From positions 8,177,169 through 8,241,168 of the forward strand of contig CAIIXF020000010.1 in the NCBI GenBank assembly GCA_903813345.2: a DNA stretch of 64,000 nt, written 5' to 3'. This DNA is from Owenia fusiformis. Its lineage: Eukaryota; Annelida; Polychaeta; Sabellida; Oweniidae. This document shows, in pieces, positions 59,906-64,000 of the stretch. Under the pieces are notes generated by a model that had not been told where the DNA came from, ran no database searches, and was given only the letters and a program-made list of their open reading frames with translations. The stretch's first letter is position 1, and every line of letters begins with the position of its first letter. A program made the translations under genes and the position numbers.

Positions 59906-60401
59906 AACACATGCCTTTTATACAATTTGATATATTCCTCACAATACAATGTACAAAAAAGTACATTTTAAGGAGTAAAATAACACGGTACACAAAACAT
60001 CCGCCGGTCGTTTTGTGTACCGAACAGTTGCTGCAGTTGTACGTATATGAGCCTGCTATTCATATTGGAGCTGTGTAACCTACTATATAACTCAAGTGTA
60101 CGATTTCAGAGTTATCACTGTGAATACACTTATAATATATTTACTCGTAGTTTATTGGACCATTGCTCCTTCTAATACAGGTATAACTGATTGTTATATA
60201 TCTTGCAGATAATATCAATCTTTCAGTCAAAACAGCAGGCTGCCAGTGTGGACGTGTATTCACAGCGTGGTATAAATCAGTTAATCATCTCTGTCAACTG
60301 CACTGACTGGACAGTACAATAGCTTCGGTTTCTGGAAGAATCGATCACTATATACATAAACTTGTAACAAATAAGGACCCAAGTTCGTCACAATAATAAC
60401 A

Positions 60402-62758
60402 ATGCAAAGGTGGGTTGGTCGCGTTGCCCTAGTAACAGGGGCCTCTGTAGGTATTGGTGCCAAACTATCTGAGGATCTGGTGAAGGCAGGTATGACAGTA
60501 GTGGGGTGTGCAAGAAATATTGAGAAAATCCAGGTAATTTGAACGTGAATATACATTCTTGGTTAATCGTATGATTAGTTGACATCCGGTTAAGGTTCAG
60601 CTGGAAAGTAACATTTTGGTAAAAAATTGCTATACCTGCACATGTTATTTTCTGGTACATAATTAAGTATGAAGGCATGTGTGCATTTCCTTGCTTTTTT
60701 CAGGAAAGTATCATTACACTGTCTACTTTTAGTAAACCCGGAAACAGGTCAATGGTAGCTCCTGTGTTGTCTGGAAACTTTGAAAGAAAATTTGGAAAAA
60801 CAGGAAGTGTGAAATATCAGAATTCCCTGGAGTTCCCTTTGAATGCCTACCAGATATTCTAAAAGAAGACAATGTAATGATACTTTCCTGAAAAAAGCAA
60901 GGAAATTGATACATGCCTTCATACTTTATTTTGTACCAGAAAATAACATGTGCAGGTATAGCAATTTTTTACCAAAATGTTACTTTCCAGCTGTACCTTA
61001 AGGCCAGGGTGTACATTGATGAAATATGACCATGTGCTATTTTCAGATAAACGTAACTCATTCAAACTCATGGTATACATCTTTCATTTTTGCATAAAAG
61101 GTGCATTCGTGGAACCAGATTATTGATTGATAATTCTTTGAATGTATGAATAACTACATGTATATTATTCAGTGGTCTACATTTCATAATCACAAAGAAA
61201 TTCCAAAGTACACACTGACCTTAAGGTACAGAGCTGGAAAATAACATTTTGGTAAAAAATGCTATACCTGCACATGTTATTTTCTGATACACTATAAAGT
61301 ATGAAGGCATGTGTTAAATTCGTTACTTTTTTCAGGAAAGTATCACTACATTGTCTGCTTTTAGTCTGGCAAGAGGTCAATGGGAACTCCAGGAAATTCT
61401 GATATTTCATACTTTCTATTTTTCCAAATTTTCTTTCAAAGTTTCCAGACAACACAGGAGCTACAGTTGACCTGTTTCCAGGTTTACTAATAGAAGACAA
61501 TGTAATGATACTTTCCTGAAAAAAACAATGAAATATACACCTGCTTTCATACATAATTTTGTACCAGAAAATAACATGTGCAGGTATAGCAATTTTTTAT
61601 CAAAATGTTACTTTCCAGCTGAACCTTAAATACGTTCCCCAAATGGGAAAGACGTTTCCAATAATTTTGTTTATGGAAATGTCATTGGACCAACAACCAA
61701 CAACTATGAAATGTACAAAATCCAGCAACGGACTTGTTCTGCCATTGTACAAACCAGTTGATTTATAATTGCATTTTATAGAATTGTTAAAATTAGTATT
61801 TGCAAGTCATGTTTAATGACTCATACCATGCACTCTTTGCACATACGAGCCTCAACCCTTGACTTTTAGTTTCGCCTTGAGGAGTGCTCTCAATACAACT
61901 GCAACGTGTGCATGCTCTTTGATTATCAAACATGTCTGTAAGCTTATCTCGCAATTGACATGGTTCATTGTTCCATTTTAGAAAGCTTCAGAGGACCTGA
62001 AATCTAGTAACGGGTCTTTGTACGCAATCAAATGTGACCTTACAAAGGAAGATGAAATCTTGGCCATGTTTAATGAAATAAAGTTAAAGTTTGGAGGAGT
62101 AGATGTCTGTATCAACAATGCAGGTTTGTTTGCATCGATCTATTTGTTTATTTTTTGTCATTCACTTTAGCTATCTCATGAAAGCGATTTTGAAGTTTTC
62201 AGGGTCAGTATAAAATATTCATATATTGCGATAGCATTGAATAAATAAACTGATTTTATTGTTCCAGGTCTCGCTCATGCAGAAACTCTTTTGACTGGAT
62301 CGACAGAAAAATGGAGAAATATGCTTGAGGTCAGTATTGTCTCATGTATGTGGAATGGGGTCAACAATTTATGTTATCAGCCTAAGCCATTTGCAATGTA
62401 TTGTATTATTGGTATCATCTTGGGAACAAGTTATATTATTTCACAAATCATGCCAAATGCTTCAGTCACATTTGACCTACGGCAGCCGTTTGGCGGCCGT
62501 AGCTTTCCAAATTCGGTAGAAATTTGCCGCATAAAATACAATGATAAGCAGTACGATGTAGAATTTCTATATCGATTTGGGAAGCTATGGCCGCCGTATG
62601 CCCACCGTGGAGCAAATGTGTCTGAGGCTTCAGTATGCAAATGAATTCTTTCTTGATATTTAGGTGAATGTGATAGGTTTAAGCGTCTGTACACGGGAAG
62701 CAGTACAGTCAATGAGAGACAGGAATGTTGATGATGGACACATAATTCATGTAAACAG
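60402..62758 (+). CDS. SDR-family dehydrogenase/reductase (DHRS11-like), 3' incomplete
   Basis: Exons 60402-60533, 61982-62123, 62268-62329 and 62664-62758, all with AG/GT borders and phases 0, 1, 0, 2. They give the first ~144 residues. Motifs are classical for a short-chain dehydrogenase: the NADP-binding TGASVGIG (residues 12-19), AGMTVVGCAR, the DLT after strand 4, the CINNAGLAHAE (NNAG) segment, WRNMLEVNVIGL, and IIHVNS at the exon 4 border. The Ser-Tyr-Lys catalytic part must lie in exons beyond the window, because DHRS11-type enzymes have about 260 residues. Likely a cytosolic carbonyl/steroid-type reductase. Intron 1 carries two TTAA MITEs. The closest family is judged from motif order only. 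Confidence 0.93.
60594..60997. mobile_element. TTAA-flanked palindromic MITE, copy 1 (piggyBac-like)
   Basis: Starts GGTTCAGCTGGAAAGTAAC and ends with the inverse of GGTACAGCTGGAAAGTAAC. TTAA lies at 60590-60593 and 60998-61001. Arms reach ~140 bp and include AGGAAAGTATCATTACA and its inverse. TTAA duplications are characteristic of piggyBac (also Kolobok). Confidence 0.88.
61225..61625. mobile_element. TTAA-flanked palindromic MITE, copy 2
   Basis: Starts GGTACAGAGCTGGAAAATAA and ends with the inverse of GGTTCAGCTGGAAAGTAAC. TTAA lies at 61221-61224 and 61626-61629. Its central segment is inverted relative to copy 1, so the two inserted in opposite orientations about 220 bp apart. Confidence 0.88.
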
Positions 62759-62867
62759 GTATTGCTTATATAACCTTTTTGTGTACAATGCGTATAAAAA
62801 AAACGCAACAGATTGTTATCTCGGAAAAGCACAAAACCAGTGATAACAGCATTGATATCATTCAATG

Positions 62868-63240
62868 CACCATAAAGCCATGTGTCTCCTCTTTACAATG
62901 CTATATCATTCATTGATATTTGGTCATGGTTGGGCGAGTAATCATTCCATTTGCAAAGTGGGCCAACATTAGCTTGGGACCAAGTTATAAACATCGCAAA
63001 AGTCAGTGTACGGAGCCCGCTGCAATATTGGAGGAAAACATAAAACCAATGCTGACTGCATCCTTTTCATTCAATGTACCATAAGCCAAATTACTCCTCT
63101 CTGCAATGGAATATCATTCATTCACAGGAAGTCATGGCTGGCCGAATGATCATTAATTTTGCAAAGTGGGACACAATTCAGCTCGAACTCAAGTTTCAAA
63201 CATTGCAAAAGTCAGTACAAGGGGCATGGGGGCTATTGGA
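62868..63240 (+). repeat. ~195-bp tandem duplication
   Basis: Two copies share CATTCAATGYACCATAA, CTCTTTACAATG/CTCTCTGCAATG, ATATCATTCATT, CATGGYTGG, CGARTRATCATT and TTGCAAAGTGGG, then ATTGCAAAAGTCAGT-type words. They lie in intron 4 of the SDR gene. Confidence 0.7.
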
Positions 63241-63299
63241 AGAAGGTGTGACAGGTGTGGCATAGACAGTAAAGTGTTCATATTCATACTCTTGCAAGA

Positions 63300-63640
63300 A
63301 TACATCCTATATCCCTCCAAATTGCCACCACTTCCTTGCACATAAAGATGCACTCATCTGTCCACGTCATGCATGGTTCAGTCCTGAGTCATCTGTGGGT
63401 TAAACCAGAGAAAAGCAGCCCATGGGCAATTCTTCCTCGAGGTTTTGCAATATCTGGTGAAGGAATCGTAAGCACAGATGCTCCTGAGATAGCTCCAAAA
63501 GAAAAAGTCACAACAATTCAAGTCAGGGGAACATCCATTGGAACTTAACCATTGCACTGACGGGTCGCAAAAAGCTCGCGCACGCATTGTTACACATTTT
63601 GTGGCGTAATCCAGAGGATCCTCGCTTTTAACATGATAGA
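63300..63640 (-). pseudogene. Mariner/IS630-type transposase C-terminal fragment
   Basis: The minus strand reads CVTMRARAFCDPSVQWLSS, then CSPDLNCCDFFFWSYLRSI. This corresponds to the 'W...SPDLNPxDFFLWGYLKS' box holding the third catalytic acid of DDE/D transposases. The N-terminal part is absent. Confidence 0.65.
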
Positions 63641-64000
63641 AGAATGTGACGTTTTTGAGAAAAATGTACACACATGAAAATCCTTTCGTCCTCCACATTT
63701 ACCTCTATATCTCAAAACATTTTAGACGAATAACTCTGATATCATATATATATTGTTAATGGGCTAGGAGCATCATAAAACACGAATCAATTGATATTTT
63801 AGGTGAAATAAATATACGTGTTGCTGTGCTTGAAAATAGGCGAATGGCATAAATTAGCCCTATTTTAATGAATTTTGAAAACCTTTCGTCCTCCACTTTT
63901 CCACATACAACAGAAAACACATACTTTTGAGAACAAAATCAACTAATTATTAATAAACTAGAGTTTAGGAGCAAAATAATCATGTATGATTTATTAAAAA
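63641..64000. other. No gene seen
   Basis: AT-rich, presumably still intron 4 of the SDR gene. Two copies of CCTTTCGTCCTCCAC (about 63683 and 63882) are the only repetition noticed. Confidence 0.4.

Larger units (their letters stand above)
51190..60042. mobile_element. ~8.85-kb region bounded by GTACAACTGCAGC inverted repeats
   Basis: The left end GTACAACTGCAGCCACTGTT is matched inversely at the right (GTACAACTGCAGCAACTGTT). Both continue with CGGTACACAAAACGACCG-type and TTTTGTGTACCG blocks to about 51281 and 59970. The left arm has one extra TTTTGTGTACCGGCGG unit. No transposase or polymerase ORF was found inside. Much of the interior is a later tandem insertion (52602-58616). The target duplication is unclear. 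Confidence 0.7.

Overview
This is a 64-kb piece of an AT-rich animal nuclear genome. Spliced genes with GT/AG introns, tRNA-derived SINEs, several kinds of non-LTR retrotransposon relics and a dense load of TIR and foldback DNA transposons all point that way. The gene types (PAN-like plus discoidin secreted protein, stand-alone alpha-kinase, DHRS11-like reductase) and the FMDD-type reverse transcriptase relic fit a marine invertebrate (invertebrate deuterostome, lophotrochozoan or cnidarian). I cannot name the species from sequence alone, and nothing looks bacterial or viral.

Layout. 1-22.4 kb holds no convincing host gene. It carries a TA-flanked mariner-like element (1.9-3.0), LINE relics (3.0-3.6 minus, 5.0-6.4 plus, 19.3-19.8 minus), a 44-bp minisatellite (8.8-9.3), two TIR elements with CAC termini and 5-bp target duplications (6.9-8.1 and 14.0-15.9), a nested MITE (11.6-13.8) and two copies of a CCGG-ended TIR element (17.7 and 20.2), the second inside another inverted-repeat element. 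22.5-30.3 kb is a six-exon (5'-incomplete) plus-strand gene for a PAN-like / F5/8-type-C / PAN-like protein; its last intron holds a 3.46-kb CAC-ended element with 300-bp TIRs. 31-38 kb has two MITEs of one family with perfect 9-bp duplications and, on the minus strand, a single-exon 1252-residue acidic protein made largely of six ~83-103-residue repeats, with no recognised family. A foldback MITE abuts its start codon and supplies a TATA-like motif. 38.3-39.5 kb (minus) is a compact three-exon alpha-kinase gene.

40-60 kb is again mobile DNA: a 6.4-kb long-TIR element (42.2-48.6) that contains a mariner-like insertion and a decayed RT gene; a SINE (49.2-49.5); a 330-bp segment about 99% identical to one 10.5 kb away; and an 8.85-kb TIR-bounded region (51.2-60.0) with two tandem units ending in 200-bp repeats that I read as identical. 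60.4-62.8 kb carries the first four exons of an SDR-family reductase, continuing beyond the window, with two TTAA-flanked MITEs in intron 1. The window closes with a decayed mariner-type transposase.

The host genes do not form an operon or obvious pathway. What stands out is the unusually readable record of transposition (clean target duplications for many elements) and the orphan repeat protein.
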